Assembly (NCBI RefSeq): GCF_003591175.1
Contig: NZ_QYYG01000008.1
Location: 124,001-188,000 of the forward strand
Direction: 5' to 3'
From: Serratia inhibens
Lineage (GTDB): Bacteria; Pseudomonadota; Gammaproteobacteria; Enterobacterales; Enterobacteriaceae
Length of the DNA: 64,000 bases
Part shown: positions 36,184-45,402 of the stretch, one piece after another
How the letters are laid out: each line of letters starts with the position of its first letter
Numbering within the stretch: position 1 is the first letter of the stretch
The notes under the pieces: generated by a model
What the model saw: only the letters and a program-made list of their open reading frames with translations
The model's database searches: none
Told to the model about the DNA's origin: nothing
Position numbers and translations under genes: made by a program

Positions 36184-37137
36184 ATGAATTCGTTAACTCG
36201 CCTGATCCCGAACGATCGGATCATCCGCCTGCAAAGCGCGATCATCATCGCCGTGGCGCTGCTGTTTGCCGGGCTGCTCGGATCGCGTTTCTTCAGCGTC
36301 GGCAACTTCCAGTCGATCGCCTCGCAGTTGCCGATCCTCGGCATGCTGGCACTCGGAATGGGCATTACCATGCTGACCGGCGGCATTAATCTGTCGATTA
36401 TCGCCGGTGCCAACGCCTGCTCACTGGTGATGGCGGCGATTATCGTCAGCCATCCGGATCAACCGCTGTTTTTAGCGCTGGCGCTGCTGGCCGGGCTGCT
36501 GGTCGCGGTCGCCATCGGCGCGCTCAACGGCGTGCTGGTCGCCTGGATCGGCGTTTCGCCGATTCTCGCCTCGCTCGGCACCATGACGCTGATCACCGGC
36601 CTGAATATCCTGCTGTCCAACGGCGCGGTGATCTCCGGCTTTCCGGCAGTGATTCAGTACCTCGGCAACGGCAGCCTGCTCGGCATTCCGGTGGCGCTGC
36701 TGCTGTTCCTGCTGGTGGCCGTCGGCCTGTGGCTGCTGCTGGAGCACACCACGCTGGGCCGCAGTTTGTACCTGATCGGCTCCAACGAGCAGGCCACCCG
36801 TTTTAGCGGGGTCAATACCGCCCGGGTGCAGATCGCGGTGTATATCCTGTCGGCCTTGCTCGGCTGGGGCGCAGCGCTATTGATGATGGCCAAGTTCAAC
36901 TCGGCCAAGGCGGGTTACGGCGAATCCTACCTGCTGGTGACCATTCTGGCCTCGGTGCTGGGCGGCATTAATCCGGACGGCGGTTTTGGCCGGGTGCTTG
37001 GCCTGGTGCTGGCGCTGATTGTGCTGCAAATGCTGGAAAGCGGCCTCAACCTGCTGGGCGTCAGCAGCTATCTGACCATGGCCCTGTGGGGCGGTGTGCT
37101 GATCCTGTTTATCGCATTACAGAATCGAAAAGCCTGA
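36184..37137 (+). CDS. Sugar ABC transporter permease 2 (CUT2)
   Basis: This 317-residue permease starts MNSLTRLIPNDRII, one base after the previous stop, with AAGGAG upstream. Signatures are LGMGITMLTGGINLSIIAGANAC, GVLVAWIGVSPILASLGTMTL and LASVLGGINPDGGFGRVLGL. It partners with permease 1. Confidence 0.92.
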   Translation: MNSLTRLIPNDRIIRLQSAIIIAVALLFAGLLGSRFFSVGNFQSIASQLPILGMLALGMGITMLTGGINLSIIAGANACSLVMAAIIVSHPDQPLFLALALLAGLLVAVAIGALNGVLVAWIGVSPILASLGTMTLITGLNILLSNGAVISGFPAVIQYLGNGSLLGIPVALLLFLLVAVGLWLLLEHTTLGRSLYLIGSNEQATRFSGVNTARVQIAVYILSALLGWGAALLMMAKFNSAKAGYGESYLLVTILASVLGGINPDGGFGRVLGLVLALIVLQMLESGLNLLGVSSYLTMALWGGVLILFIALQNRKA

Positions 37138-37150
37138 CTGGAGAAGAATA

Positions 37151-38788
37151 ATGGCGAGTTATTTTATTGGCGTAGATGTAGGCACCGGAAGCGCACGCGC
37201 AGGGGTATTCGATCTCAACGGCCGCATGGTCGGGCAGGCCAGCCGGCCCATCGATTTGTACCGCCCGAAGGCGGACTTTGTCGAACAGTCTTCGGACAAT
37301 ATCTGGCAAGCGGTGTGCAGCGCAGTGCGCGATGCGGTCAACCAGGCCGATATCAACCCGATTCAGGTCAAAGGGCTGGGGTTCGACGCCACCTGTTCGC
37401 TGGTGGTGCTGGATAAAGAAGGCCAGCCGCTGACCGTCAGCCCGTCCGGCCGCACCGAGCAGAACATCATCGTGTGGATGGATCACCGGGCGATCGTTCA
37501 GGCCGAGCGCATCAACGCCACCAAACACCGGGTGCTGGACTTCGTCGGCGGGATCATCTCGCCGGAGATGCAAACCCCTAAAATGCTGTGGCTGAAGCAG
37601 CATATGCCGACCACCTGGGCCAATGCCGGTTACCTGTTTGACCTGCCGGATTTCCTCACCTGGCGCGCCACCCAGGATGCCACCCGTTCGCTGTGTTCGA
37701 CGGTGTGCAAATGGACTTACCTCGGCCATGAGCAGCGCTGGGACAAAAGTTATTTCAAACAGATTGGGCTGGAAGACGTGCTGGAACACGACGCCGCCAA
37801 GATCGGCAGCGACGTAAAAATGATGGGCGAACCGCTGGGCCACGGCCTGACGCAACGCGCCGCCGGCGAGATGGGCCTGATTGCCGGCACGGCGGTCAGC
37901 GTGTCGATCATCGACGCGCATGCCGGTACCCTCGGTACTCTGGGGGCCACCGGGGTTTCCGGTGAAGTGGCGGACTTTAACCGCCGCGTCGCGCTGATCG
38001 GCGGCACTTCTACCGGCCATATGGCGATGTCGCGCACCGCGCGCTTTATCGGCGGTGTGTGGGGGCCGTATTACTCGGCAATTCTGCCGGAATACTGGCT
38101 GAACGAAGGCGGCCAGTCCGCTACCGGCGCGCTGATTGACCACGTAATCCAGTCTCATCCGTGCTATCAGGATCTGCTGGCGCAGGCGAAGACCCAGGGG
38201 CAGACCATTTATGAGGTGCTGAACGCCCTGTTGCGCCGCATGGCCGGCGAACCGGAAGACATCGCTTTCCTGACCCAGGATATTCACATGCTGCCGTATT
38301 TCCACGGCAACCGTTCGCCACGCGCCAACCCGACGCTGACCGGTACTCTGACCGGGCTGAAACTGTCGCGCACCCCGGAGGACATGGCGCTGCACTATCT
38401 GGCGACCATCCAGGCGATCGCGCTCGGTACCCGCCATATTATCGAAACCATGAACCACAGCGGCTACAGCATAGATACCATTATGGCCAGCGGCGGCGGC
38501 ACCAAGAACCCGATCTTCGTGCAAGAGCATGCCAACGCCACCGGCTGCGCCATGCTGCTGCCGGAGGAGAGCGAAGCGATGCTGCTGGGCGGCGCGATGA
38601 TGGGTACCGTGGCGGCGGGCGTGTTCGACACACTGCCGGAAGCGATGAGCGCCATGAGCCGCATAGGTAAAACCGTCACGCCACAGACCAACAAAATAAA
38701 AAGCTATTACGACCGCAAATACCGCGTGTTCCATGAGCTGTATAACGACCATATGAAATACCGCCGGCTGATGCAGGAGGAAGCCTGA
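37151..38788 (+). CDS. FGGY carbohydrate kinase, ribulokinase-like
   Basis: This 545-residue kinase starts MASYFIGVDVGTGSARAGVFD, the FGGY phosphate-1 motif. IIVWMDHRAIVQAERINAT and the C-terminal FGGY domain ATP motif MASGGGTKNPIFVQEHANAT follow. It is closest in pattern to the ribulokinase-like or ribitol-kinase-like FGGY branch rather than to xylulokinase or LsrK. It would phosphorylate the imported sugar. Substrate (D-ribulose, ribitol or another polyol/ketose) is a guess. The stop overlaps the start of the next gene by one base (TGATG), indicating coupling. Confidence 0.87.
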   Translation: MASYFIGVDVGTGSARAGVFDLNGRMVGQASRPIDLYRPKADFVEQSSDNIWQAVCSAVRDAVNQADINPIQVKGLGFDATCSLVVLDKEGQPLTVSPSGRTEQNIIVWMDHRAIVQAERINATKHRVLDFVGGIISPEMQTPKMLWLKQHMPTTWANAGYLFDLPDFLTWRATQDATRSLCSTVCKWTYLGHEQRWDKSYFKQIGLEDVLEHDAAKIGSDVKMMGEPLGHGLTQRAAGEMGLIAGTAVSVSIIDAHAGTLGTLGATGVSGEVADFNRRVALIGGTSTGHMAMSRTARFIGGVWGPYYSAILPEYWLNEGGQSATGALIDHVIQSHPCYQDLLAQAKTQGQTIYEVLNALLRRMAGEPEDIAFLTQDIHMLPYFHGNRSPRANPTLTGTLTGLKLSRTPEDMALHYLATIQAIALGTRHIIETMNHSGYSIDTIMASGGGTKNPIFVQEHANATGCAMLLPEESEAMLLGGAMMGTVAAGVFDTLPEAMSAMSRIGKTVTPQTNKIKSYYDRKYRVFHELYNDHMKYRRLMQEEA

Positions 38789-39387
38789 TGCAGCAGGAAT
38801 GGCAGCGAGCGACTGAAGCCTGGGCCATTTACAGCCGCGAACTGGCGCAACTTGGCCAACGCATCGACGCGCCCACCTGGCAACGGCTGCTGACGCTGCT
38901 GGCGGCGTGCAAGGGCAAGATTGTGGTCACCGGCGTCGGCACCTCCGGCATTGCGGCGCGCAAGATTGCCCATATGCTGGCCTGCGTGGAACGGCCGGCG
39001 ATCTACCTGAACGCCACCGACGCGGCACACGGCGATTTGGGCTTTCTGCGCGGCGATGATCTGATGATTTTGATTTCGCGCGGCGGCAATTCCGACGAGC
39101 TGACTCGCCTGCTGCCGACGCTGCAGGCCAAAGGCGTGCCCTTGATTGGCGTGACGGAAAACCCGCATTCGGCGATCGCCCATGCGGCGCAGCTGGTGAT
39201 CCGCACCGGGGTGGAAAACGAGATAGATCCGCTAAATATGCTGGCAACTACGTCTATCGTGCTGGTATTGGCGATTTTCGATGCCGCCTGCGCCTGCCTG
39301 ATGGAGCGCAGCGGTTACAGCAAAGAAACCCTGCTGGCGGTACATCCGGGAGGTGACGTCGGGAAAAGCCTGCGCGAGCAGGAATAA
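38788..39387 (+). CDS. SIS-domain sugar-phosphate isomerase (KdsD/GutQ/HxlB-like, no CBS)
   Basis: This 199-residue protein contains one SIS domain with GKIVVTGVGTSGIAARKIAHML, then HGDLGFLRGDDLMILISRGGNSDEL and a C-terminal LLAVHPGGDVGKSL, the last typical of KdsD/GutQ-type arabinose-5-phosphate isomerases (there HPGGALG). Unlike KdsD it has no CBS pair. It may isomerise the phosphorylated sugar produced by the kinase. It is last in the sugar operon. Confidence 0.82.
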   Translation: MQQEWQRATEAWAIYSRELAQLGQRIDAPTWQRLLTLLAACKGKIVVTGVGTSGIAARKIAHMLACVERPAIYLNATDAAHGDLGFLRGDDLMILISRGGNSDELTRLLPTLQAKGVPLIGVTENPHSAIAHAAQLVIRTGVENEIDPLNMLATTSIVLVLAIFDAACACLMERSGYSKETLLAVHPGGDVGKSLREQE

Positions 39388-39422
39388 CAGCGGGACGAAG
39401 ACTTTCGCCCCATGGGAATAGC

Positions 39423-40193
39423 TTACAACGGCATATAAATATCGAAGCGGTGGCTTTTGGTCAGGCTGGCCGCGTGTGCAGGCACGTTGGCCAACGGCGG
39501 GGCGTAATCCGGCCGCTTCACCACCACCCGCTTGGTCGCCAGCCGACGCGCAGGCTCCAGCAGGCCGTCGGCGTCGTCATCGCTGCCCACCAGCGACTGA
39601 AATACCCGCATCTCTTTCTTCACCAGCGCGCTTTTTTGCTTGTGCGGATACATAGGATCGAGATACACCACTTCGGGCCGCGGATCGAGGCCGGTCAGCG
39701 CGGTCAGGCTGGAGGCATGCAGCAGCGTCAAACGCTCACGCAGCCACGGGCCGATTTCCGCATCCTGATAGCCGCGTTGCAGGCCGTCATCCAACAGCGC
39801 CGCCACCACCGGATTGCGTTCCAGCATCCGCACCTTGCAGCCCAGCGAAGCCAGCACAAAGGCATCACGCCCCAGCCCGGCCGTCGCGTCCACTACCTCC
39901 GGCAGATAATTGCCCTTGATGCCGACCGCCTTCGCCACCGCCTCACCGCGCCCGCCGCCGAAACGGCGCCGATGCGCCAGGGTGCCGGAAACGAAATCGA
40001 CGTAAATCGCGCCCAGTTTGGGTTCGTCGCGTTTGCGCAGCTCCAGCCGCTGCGGCGTCAACACCAGCGCCATCGGCGCGTCGTCATCCGACGTTAACTG
40101 CCAGCGCTCCGCCAGAATAGACAAGGCGCCGGGATCGGCGCCTTCTTCACACAATAAACACACGCTCACCGGTGGGTTATCCTTTAATGCCAT
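39423..40193 (-). CDS. rsmJ: 16S rRNA (guanine1516-N2)-methyltransferase RsmJ
   Basis: This 256-residue protein starts [18 protein letters not shown]; longer upstream frames run through prlC and are not real. The Rossmann SAM-binding motif [20 protein letters not shown] and the catalytic-like [20 protein letters not shown] are present. It methylates G1516 of 16S rRNA. It overlaps the 3' end of prlC by 17 bp, as in E. coli (prlC-yhiQ). Confidence 0.95.
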   Translation of the reverse strand: MALKDNPPVSVCLLCEEGADPGALSILAERWQLTSDDDAPMALVLTPQRLELRKRDEPKLGAIYVDFVSGTLAHRRRFGGGRGEAVAKAVGIKGNYLPEVVDATAGLGRDAFVLASLGCKVRMLERNPVVAALLDDGLQRGYQDAEIGPWLRERLTLLHASSLTALTGLDPRPEVVYLDPMYPHKQKSALVKKEMRVFQSLVGSDDDADGLLEPARRLATKRVVVKRPDYAPPLANVPAHAASLTKSHRFDIYMPL

Positions 40194-42219
40194 AATGGCG
40201 CAGCATAGCATCCAGCTGCGGCTCACGGCCACGGAAGCGTTTGAACAGTTCCATCGGCTCTTCCGAACCGCCGCGCGACAGGATGTTGTCGAGGAAGGAT
40301 TTGCCGGTTTCGGCGTTGAAAATCCCCTCTTCCTCAAAGCGCGAGTAGGCATCGGCAGACAGCACTTCCGCCCACAGATAGCTGTAGTAACCCGCCGCGT
40401 AACCGCCGGCAAAGATATGGCTGAAGGCGTGCGGGAAGCGGCCCCAGCTCGGTGAAGGCACCACCGCCACCATTTTCTTCACTTCCGCCAGCGTCGGCAG
40501 GATTTGCGCGCCTTTTTCCGGGCTGTATTCGGCGTGCATGCGGAAATCGAACAGGCCGAACTCCAGCTGACGCAGGATAAACAGCGCCGCCTGGTAGTTT
40601 TTGGCCGCCAGCAGCTTGTCGAGCATCTCTTTCGGCAGCGGCTCGCCGCTCTGATAATGGCCGGAGATAAAGGCCAGCGCTTCCGGTTCCCAGCACCAGT
40701 TTTCCATAAACTGGCTCGGCAGCTCGACCGCATCCCACGGCACGCCGCTGATGCCGGAGACGCCGGCGGTATCGATTTGGGTCAGCATATGGTGCAGACC
40801 GTGGCCGAACTCATGGAACAGCGTAGTCACTTCGTTATGGGTGAACAGCGCCGGTTTGTCGCCCAGCGGGCGGTTGAAGTTGCAGGTCAGGTAAGCGACC
40901 GGTTTTTGCAGCGAACCGTCGGCCTTGCGCAGGCTGCCGACGCAGTCGTCCATCCAGGCGCCGCCACGTTTGTTTTCACGCGCATACAGATCAAGGTAGA
41001 AGCTGCCGCGCAGTTCGCCGTCGGCATCGAACAGGTCAAAGAAACGCACTTCAGGATGCCAGGTATCCACATCCTTGCGTTCTTTGGCGGTAATGCCGTA
41101 AATGCGTTTCACCACTTCGAACAGCCCTTCTGCCACGCGCTGTTCAGGGAAGTACGGGCGCAGCTGTTCGTCGCTGATGGAGAACAGGTGCTGTTTTTGT
41201 TTTTCGCCGTAATAGGTGATGTCCCAGGCTTCCAGCTCATCCACGCCGTAATGCTGTTTGGCGAAGGCGCGCAGTTGCGCCAGTTCCTTCTCGGCCTGCG
41301 GCCGGGCGCGCTTGGCCAGATCGCTCAGGAAACCGAGCACCTGCTCCGGGTTTTCCGCCATTTTGGTCGCCAGCGATTTGTCGGCATAGCTGGCAAAGCC
41401 CAGCAGTTCAGCCAGTTCGTGGCGCAGCGCCAGCGTTTCCGCCATCACTTCGCTGTTGTCCCATTTGCCGGCGTTCGGCCCCTGATCGGAAGCGCGGGTC
41501 GCGAAGGCGCGGTACATTTCTTCACGCAGCGCAGGGTTATCGCCGTAGGTCAGCACCGGCAGGTAGCTCGGCATATCCAGCGTCAGCAGCCAGCCATCCT
41601 GCTCTTTGGCCTGCGCCATCGCCTGGGCCTGTGCCAGCGCGCTTTCCGGCAGGCCGCTCAGCTCGGCTTCGTCGGTAATCAGTTTGCTCCAGCCCATAGT
41701 CGCGTCGAGCACATTGTTGCTGTAGGTGGAACCCAGCTCGGACAGGCGCGCGACGATCTCGCCGTAGCGCGCCTGTTTTTCCGGCGACAGACCAATGCCC
41801 GACAGTTCGAAATCACGCAGCGCGTTTTCCACCGACTTGCGCTGTGGTGCAGTCAGTTGGTTGAAGGCTTCGCCCTCTTTCAGGCTGCGATACGCCTGGT
41901 ACAGCCCCTCATGCTGGCCCACCCAGGTGCCGTATTCAGACAGCAGCGGCAGCGCCTGTTCGTAGGCGGCACGCAGCTCCGGGCTGTTTTTGACCGAATT
42001 CAGGTGCCCGACCGGCGACCAGATGCGCGACAGGCGATCGTCCGACTCCGCCAGCGGCTGACACAGATTATCCCAGGTGAACGGCCCCGGCTGCGCGACC
42101 ACGCGCTCTACCGCAGCGCGGCAATCGGCCAACGCGGATTGCACCGCAGGCACGATATCTTCAGGGCGAATGGCGGAAAACGGCGGCAGGGAAAACGGTG
42201 TCAGCAACGGATTTGTCAT
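40177..42219 (-). CDS. prlC: Oligopeptidase A
   Basis: This 680-residue cytoplasmic M3 zinc peptidase has the usual PrlC/OpdA length. The zinc site is in [17 protein letters not shown] (HExxH type), followed by [13 protein letters not shown], whose Glu residue is a third ligand. It degrades signal peptides and other oligopeptides. Translationally coupled to rsmJ. Confidence 0.96.
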   Translation of the reverse strand: MTNPLLTPFSLPPFSAIRPEDIVPAVQSALADCRAAVERVVAQPGPFTWDNLCQPLAESDDRLSRIWSPVGHLNSVKNSPELRAAYEQALPLLSEYGTWVGQHEGLYQAYRSLKEGEAFNQLTAPQRKSVENALRDFELSGIGLSPEKQARYGEIVARLSELGSTYSNNVLDATMGWSKLITDEAELSGLPESALAQAQAMAQAKEQDGWLLTLDMPSYLPVLTYGDNPALREEMYRAFATRASDQGPNAGKWDNSEVMAETLALRHELAELLGFASYADKSLATKMAENPEQVLGFLSDLAKRARPQAEKELAQLRAFAKQHYGVDELEAWDITYYGEKQKQHLFSISDEQLRPYFPEQRVAEGLFEVVKRIYGITAKERKDVDTWHPEVRFFDLFDADGELRGSFYLDLYARENKRGGAWMDDCVGSLRKADGSLQKPVAYLTCNFNRPLGDKPALFTHNEVTTLFHEFGHGLHHMLTQIDTAGVSGISGVPWDAVELPSQFMENWCWEPEALAFISGHYQSGEPLPKEMLDKLLAAKNYQAALFILRQLEFGLFDFRMHAEYSPEKGAQILPTLAEVKKMVAVVPSPSWGRFPHAFSHIFAGGYAAGYYSYLWAEVLSADAYSRFEEEGIFNAETGKSFLDNILSRGGSEEPMELFKRFRGREPQLDAMLRHYGIKG

Positions 42220-42339
42220 AGGGCAGTCCTGATTAGCGTTGGGGCCCGCCGCAGCGGGCAGGCCTTAAAATGCGAATGAATATCTAACATGGAGCCAAGC
42301 AGCGGGAAAATCAATGGCCGGGCGTTGATAGATAGTGCC

Positions 42340-42801
42340 TTAAACTGTGCTCTGGCGGATTTTCGCCGCCAATTCCGCCAGATGCTTATCGTCGGCGCGC
42401 GCGGCATCGTGCGAGGAAAGATAACCCTCGTAACGATCGAAAAACTTGGTCGATTTGGATTCTATCGGCTGCCATTGAGCCAACCCGGCGGTGCCGTGCA
42501 TCGGGATCAGCTTGGCATGCACGTGATCGACGCCAAAGCCTTCGAACACCATACCGCAGCGGCCGACGTCGTCGAATGCCCGGTCGAGCAATTGCGCCAC
42601 CCGCTTGGTCGCCAGCATCAGTTCGCTGAGCGCCTCGTCCGGCAGCGCAAAGGCGTAGCTGTCAAAATGCGCCTTGGGGATCACCACGCTGAAACCTTCG
42701 GTATTCGGGTAAATGGACAGAAACGCCATATGCGCGTCGTCCTCCCAGATTTTATGGCACGGCACTTTGCCTGCCACCATGTCGCAAAAGATGCAGCTCA
42801 T
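42340..42801 (-). CDS. HIT-family nucleotide-binding protein (HxHxK variant)
   Basis: This 153-residue protein starts MSCIFCDMVAGKVPCHKIWEDD and has the zinc-like CxxC of HIT proteins. The histidine triad region is GVDHVHAKLIPMHG: the first two His are kept, but the third position is Lys. In HINT the middle His is the nucleophile, so activity may persist. HIT proteins hydrolyse or bind nucleotidyl compounds. It lies 17 bp after the ASCH-domain gene on the same strand, likely as an operon. Confidence 0.85.
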   Translation of the reverse strand: MSCIFCDMVAGKVPCHKIWEDDAHMAFLSIYPNTEGFSVVIPKAHFDSYAFALPDEALSELMLATKRVAQLLDRAFDDVGRCGMVFEGFGVDHVHAKLIPMHGTAGLAQWQPIESKSTKFFDRYEGYLSSHDAARADDKHLAELAAKIRQSTV

Positions 42802-42818
42802 CGTCGCTCCTTATCTGA

Positions 42819-43223
42819 TCAAATCGCCTCTACCAATTCAAACTCTTCAAACACCAGCCACATATCCGGTGCGAAGCTGCCTTCACGGCTGAAAAAAGCC
42901 CGGTGCCCCTGCTGCCAGAACGCCAGGCTTTTATCCCCTTCACCCTCTTTGGCCGCCATCTCGGCGATGACGTCACAGTAGCGGATCAGCCGCAGGGAGA
43001 GCGTTCTGATCACGCAGGCGGGTTCCCCACGCCCATCAAGGATGACGCTATAATCGCCCAGCATAGGCGACTTCTCTTGCCGGTAACTGGCATAAGAACC
43101 GCAGGTCGCCGTTTTATCCCCGCTCAGCACCCGCTGCAGCAGTTCATTGGCCAACTCGGGCCCATCGCCGAATGCCCAACGCGCAGCGTCGGGGTAGCGG
43201 TCCAAAATCGCGTTTTCGCTCAT
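42819..43223 (-). CDS. ASCH-domain protein
   Basis: This 134-residue protein has the start set at MSENAILDRYPDAARW (GGGAGCG upstream); a longer frame exists but is less likely. The ASCH-like fold is suggested by ELLQRVLSGDKTATCGSYASY, YSVILDGRGEPACVIRT and DVIAEMAAKEGEGDKS, ending FSREGSFAPDMWLVFEEFELV. ASCH domains (related to PUA) bind RNA or act as small nucleases or amidohydrolases. It precedes the HIT gene in a probable two-gene operon. Role unknown. Confidence 0.8.
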   Translation of the reverse strand: MSENAILDRYPDAARWAFGDGPELANELLQRVLSGDKTATCGSYASYRQEKSPMLGDYSVILDGRGEPACVIRTLSLRLIRYCDVIAEMAAKEGEGDKSLAFWQQGHRAFFSREGSFAPDMWLVFEEFELVEAI

Positions 43224-43267
43224 CGTCTTATCGCTCCCTTTAATTACCTGCGGCAACGCAGTTCAGT

Positions 43268-43377
43268 TTTTCCCTGCCAGACAGTTTATACTGTGCAGAT
43301 TATAAGCCTTCATTCTGTTCAGCATGCTCCGCAGGAGCACAAGGAATTACCACCAGCCATGTTAAGTTACCGCCACA
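43268..43377. repeat. 110-bp direct repeat, left copy (5' region of rlmJ)
   Basis: Identical over 110 bp to 45293-45402. It contains the palindromic promoter-like ACAGTTTATACTGT, the rlmJ leader and the first 19 bases of the rlmJ coding sequence. Both copies flank the SEFIR gene and its surroundings, a unit of 2025 bp. Confidence 0.95.
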
Positions 43378-43436
43378 AACACAATAAAAACATAACCAAT
43401 TTATTTTTATTGATAACTACAGTAATTTCACTATAA
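43359..43436 (+). pseudogene. Truncated rlmJ start (remnant)
   Basis: The ATG and first six codons (MLSYRH) are those of rlmJ; thereafter the sequence diverges into AT-rich DNA and stops after 25 codons. It is the original 5' end cut off by the insertion, or the copy brought in by it. The stretch to 43576 holds no other gene. Confidence 0.85.
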
Positions 43437-43576
43437 ATAGTCAATTTAGTGATCCACCACATGATCTACGTAATGAAGAAAACAAAACTCCTGACATATC
43501 CGCGAATGATACCCACAGCAGAATTACACTCTGCCGCGGTATCACTGAAAGAAATGTTCTTAATTGAAAATACGAA

Positions 43577-45025
43577 TTATTTTATAGTATCCCAACCCTC
43601 TATATTCAGCATACTAGAATAAGACATATTCCTAAATCCTCCGCCAAAACCGCGATTATCTAGTAACGTAAGACCATTCATTATGCTTTCTTTTAATTCT
43701 TTTTTATTATCAAAACCGGTTAATTTTAATAGCTTCATGAAATTTTTGTGTTGCGCAGCTCTAATGAAGAAAGGAAATTTCGCTGGATATGACGCATAAT
43801 TCAGGGTTTGAGGATACCAAAGAGCCATTGGTTTAATAAGCATAAACATTGTGGATATCAAATCAGCCTGTATTATATCACTGAATTTCAAGTCATCTCT
43901 ATTAGCATTGATTTTCATTAACTCTGCCATAGTGGAATTTAATCTCCGTCCCGGCGGGGCTAGCTTTTCCTGAAGGAAATCAGATTGATAATATAGCTCT
44001 TCGAAACCACAAAAATCGACGTTATTATATGAAGATGTGTCTGGAAGTTTATAATGAGAAGTAAATACATCATGGGCAGTCGAAAAATTCTCACATTTAA
44101 TCAAGGCTGCCACGATATAAAGGAAACATTCATATGTGAATGCCCTGTGAGCATGAAAGTAAACATCATTCCATGAATTCATTTCAGCAGGTCTAGAACT
44201 TAGTTCCATGAGTTTTTCAAGCGTGTAAAGCAGACTATCAGAAAAATCATCTTTATTATATTTTGCCTCCATCAGACACCAGTCCACAAGTAAGTTTCTT
44301 GCTATTACTAGTTGCTTGAAGTCATCAATCACCTTTTGAGCAAAATCTTCTTCTTTAGTCGGAGCGACCCTAACTCTTAATGAATCTACAAACTGGAAAC
44401 ATGAATCTAAAAAATCATCTCTGTATATTGAAATAGCCACTTTATCTGATAATAAAGCACTTTTTAATGTTCTTAATTTTGCATCCATTCCATAAGTATT
44501 TTTTGTCTCTTTTACATTAAGATAAGCTGGCCTTTGTCCCAATGCTGGCTTAACCAATTCTGGTTGTCCATAGAGTAACCTGACAAAACGTTCCCAATTG
44601 GAATTTTCTTTTTCTGGGCTTGAAAAATCCAAATAAATACGGCTTTTTAAAAAAACAGGAGTGCAGGCATTGTTATTTTCATCCAACTCATAGATTAGTG
44701 GAATAAACTTAGATTGCGAAACTTTAGAATATATTTCTTGCGAAATTATTTGAGACTCAGTACCAACACCAGCCCTCCTCTCATTTGCTTTGTCAGAATA
44801 ACTTTTGTCGCAAATAACTAATACGTGACTTACAGTTTCATCAGTAACCATTTTTTCCATAAAATGATACTTGTCATCACCTTCCTTCAAGTCATAGAGG
44901 TCTACAATCGAATCGATACCGTCAGCAGCCAGACGCTGAACCAATCCTTCAATTTTTTCTTGTCGGGACTGACCGTCCCAGCAGTATGATATAAATACTT
45001 TTGGACTTTTAGCGCCATCTTTCAT
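43577..45025 (-). CDS. SEFIR-domain protein, putative single-gene anti-phage defence effector
   Basis: This 482-residue protein has a start set at MKDGAKSPKVFISYCWDG (AAGGGAAG upstream). The N-terminal SEFIR/TIR-like domain spans about 1-160: KVFISYCWDG, LAADGIDSIVDLYDLKEGDD, FMEKMVTDETVSHVLVICDKSYSDKANERRAGVGTES and IISQEIYSKV. The rest (about 170-482) is alpha-helical in pattern, of no family I recognise, and probably the sensing part. Bacterial SEFIR proteins have been reported as single-gene abortive-infection systems acting by NAD depletion. The gene is strongly AT-rich and enclosed by the 110-bp direct repeats, so it is a recent insertion between the ASCH gene and rlmJ. Confidence 0.85.
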   Translation of the reverse strand: MKDGAKSPKVFISYCWDGQSRQEKIEGLVQRLAADGIDSIVDLYDLKEGDDKYHFMEKMVTDETVSHVLVICDKSYSDKANERRAGVGTESQIISQEIYSKVSQSKFIPLIYELDENNNACTPVFLKSRIYLDFSSPEKENSNWERFVRLLYGQPELVKPALGQRPAYLNVKETKNTYGMDAKLRTLKSALLSDKVAISIYRDDFLDSCFQFVDSLRVRVAPTKEEDFAQKVIDDFKQLVIARNLLVDWCLMEAKYNKDDFSDSLLYTLEKLMELSSRPAEMNSWNDVYFHAHRAFTYECFLYIVAALIKCENFSTAHDVFTSHYKLPDTSSYNNVDFCGFEELYYQSDFLQEKLAPPGRRLNSTMAELMKINANRDDLKFSDIIQADLISTMFMLIKPMALWYPQTLNYASYPAKFPFFIRAAQHKNFMKLLKLTGFDNKKELKESIMNGLTLLDNRGFGGGFRNMSYSSMLNIEGWDTIK

Positions 45026-45224
45026 AATACTTCCCTTAAGGTTTTTTAAGACAAATAAATGAATAACATAAAGCATCTTCGCCAGTTTTTTATATTAACA
45101 GTTAAATTTATCTAACCAACCTCTCATTTTTATCGTTGTTTCCTGTGGACTACGTGCGAAAATAAGTGAACCTTACGCGCAATGCTATCCCCGCCACGCC
45201 TGCCCGCTTCGTAGGTCGCTTAGT

Positions 45225-45266
45225 GCCCCGCTTTGACAGTAAATCTCCGATTTTCGGGCGCGGGGC
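45225..45266. repeat. Inverted repeat near right end of SEFIR insertion
   Basis: GCCCCGC (45225-45231) and GCGGGGC (45260-45266) form a GC-rich stem in an AT-rich insertion, 26 bp before the right direct repeat. It could be a terminator of something lost or an end structure of the insertion. Confidence 0.4.
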
Positions 45267-45292
45267 TATTGGTTCTTGAGATTGCTTTCAAC

Positions 45293-45402
45293 TTTTCCCT
45301 GCCAGACAGTTTATACTGTGCAGATTATAAGCCTTCATTCTGTTCAGCATGCTCCGCAGGAGCACAAGGAATTACCACCAGCCATGTTAAGTTACCGCCA
45401 CA
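45293..45402. repeat. 110-bp direct repeat, right copy (leader and start of intact rlmJ)
   Basis: Identical to 43268-43377. This copy supplies the -10-like TATACT, the ribosome region and the start of intact rlmJ. Bases before 45293 differ between the two copies, so the -35 region of rlmJ is now from the insertion. Confidence 0.95.

Noticed and set aside
42244-42259. GCCCGC/GCGGGC hairpin upstream of prlC as a terminator
   Set aside because: It has no T run on the relevant strand and lies about 80 bp past the HIT gene stop; too weak to call.
40504-42279. Very long open frame (591 codons) antisense to prlC
   Set aside because: Mirror of a high-GC gene; prlC is unambiguous with its zinc motif, and the antisense product resembles no family.
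43268-45402. Direct repeats as site-specific att sites of an integrative element
   Set aside because: No integrase or tRNA is present, and 110 bp is long for an att core; the repeats are reported as a duplication of the rlmJ 5' region instead.
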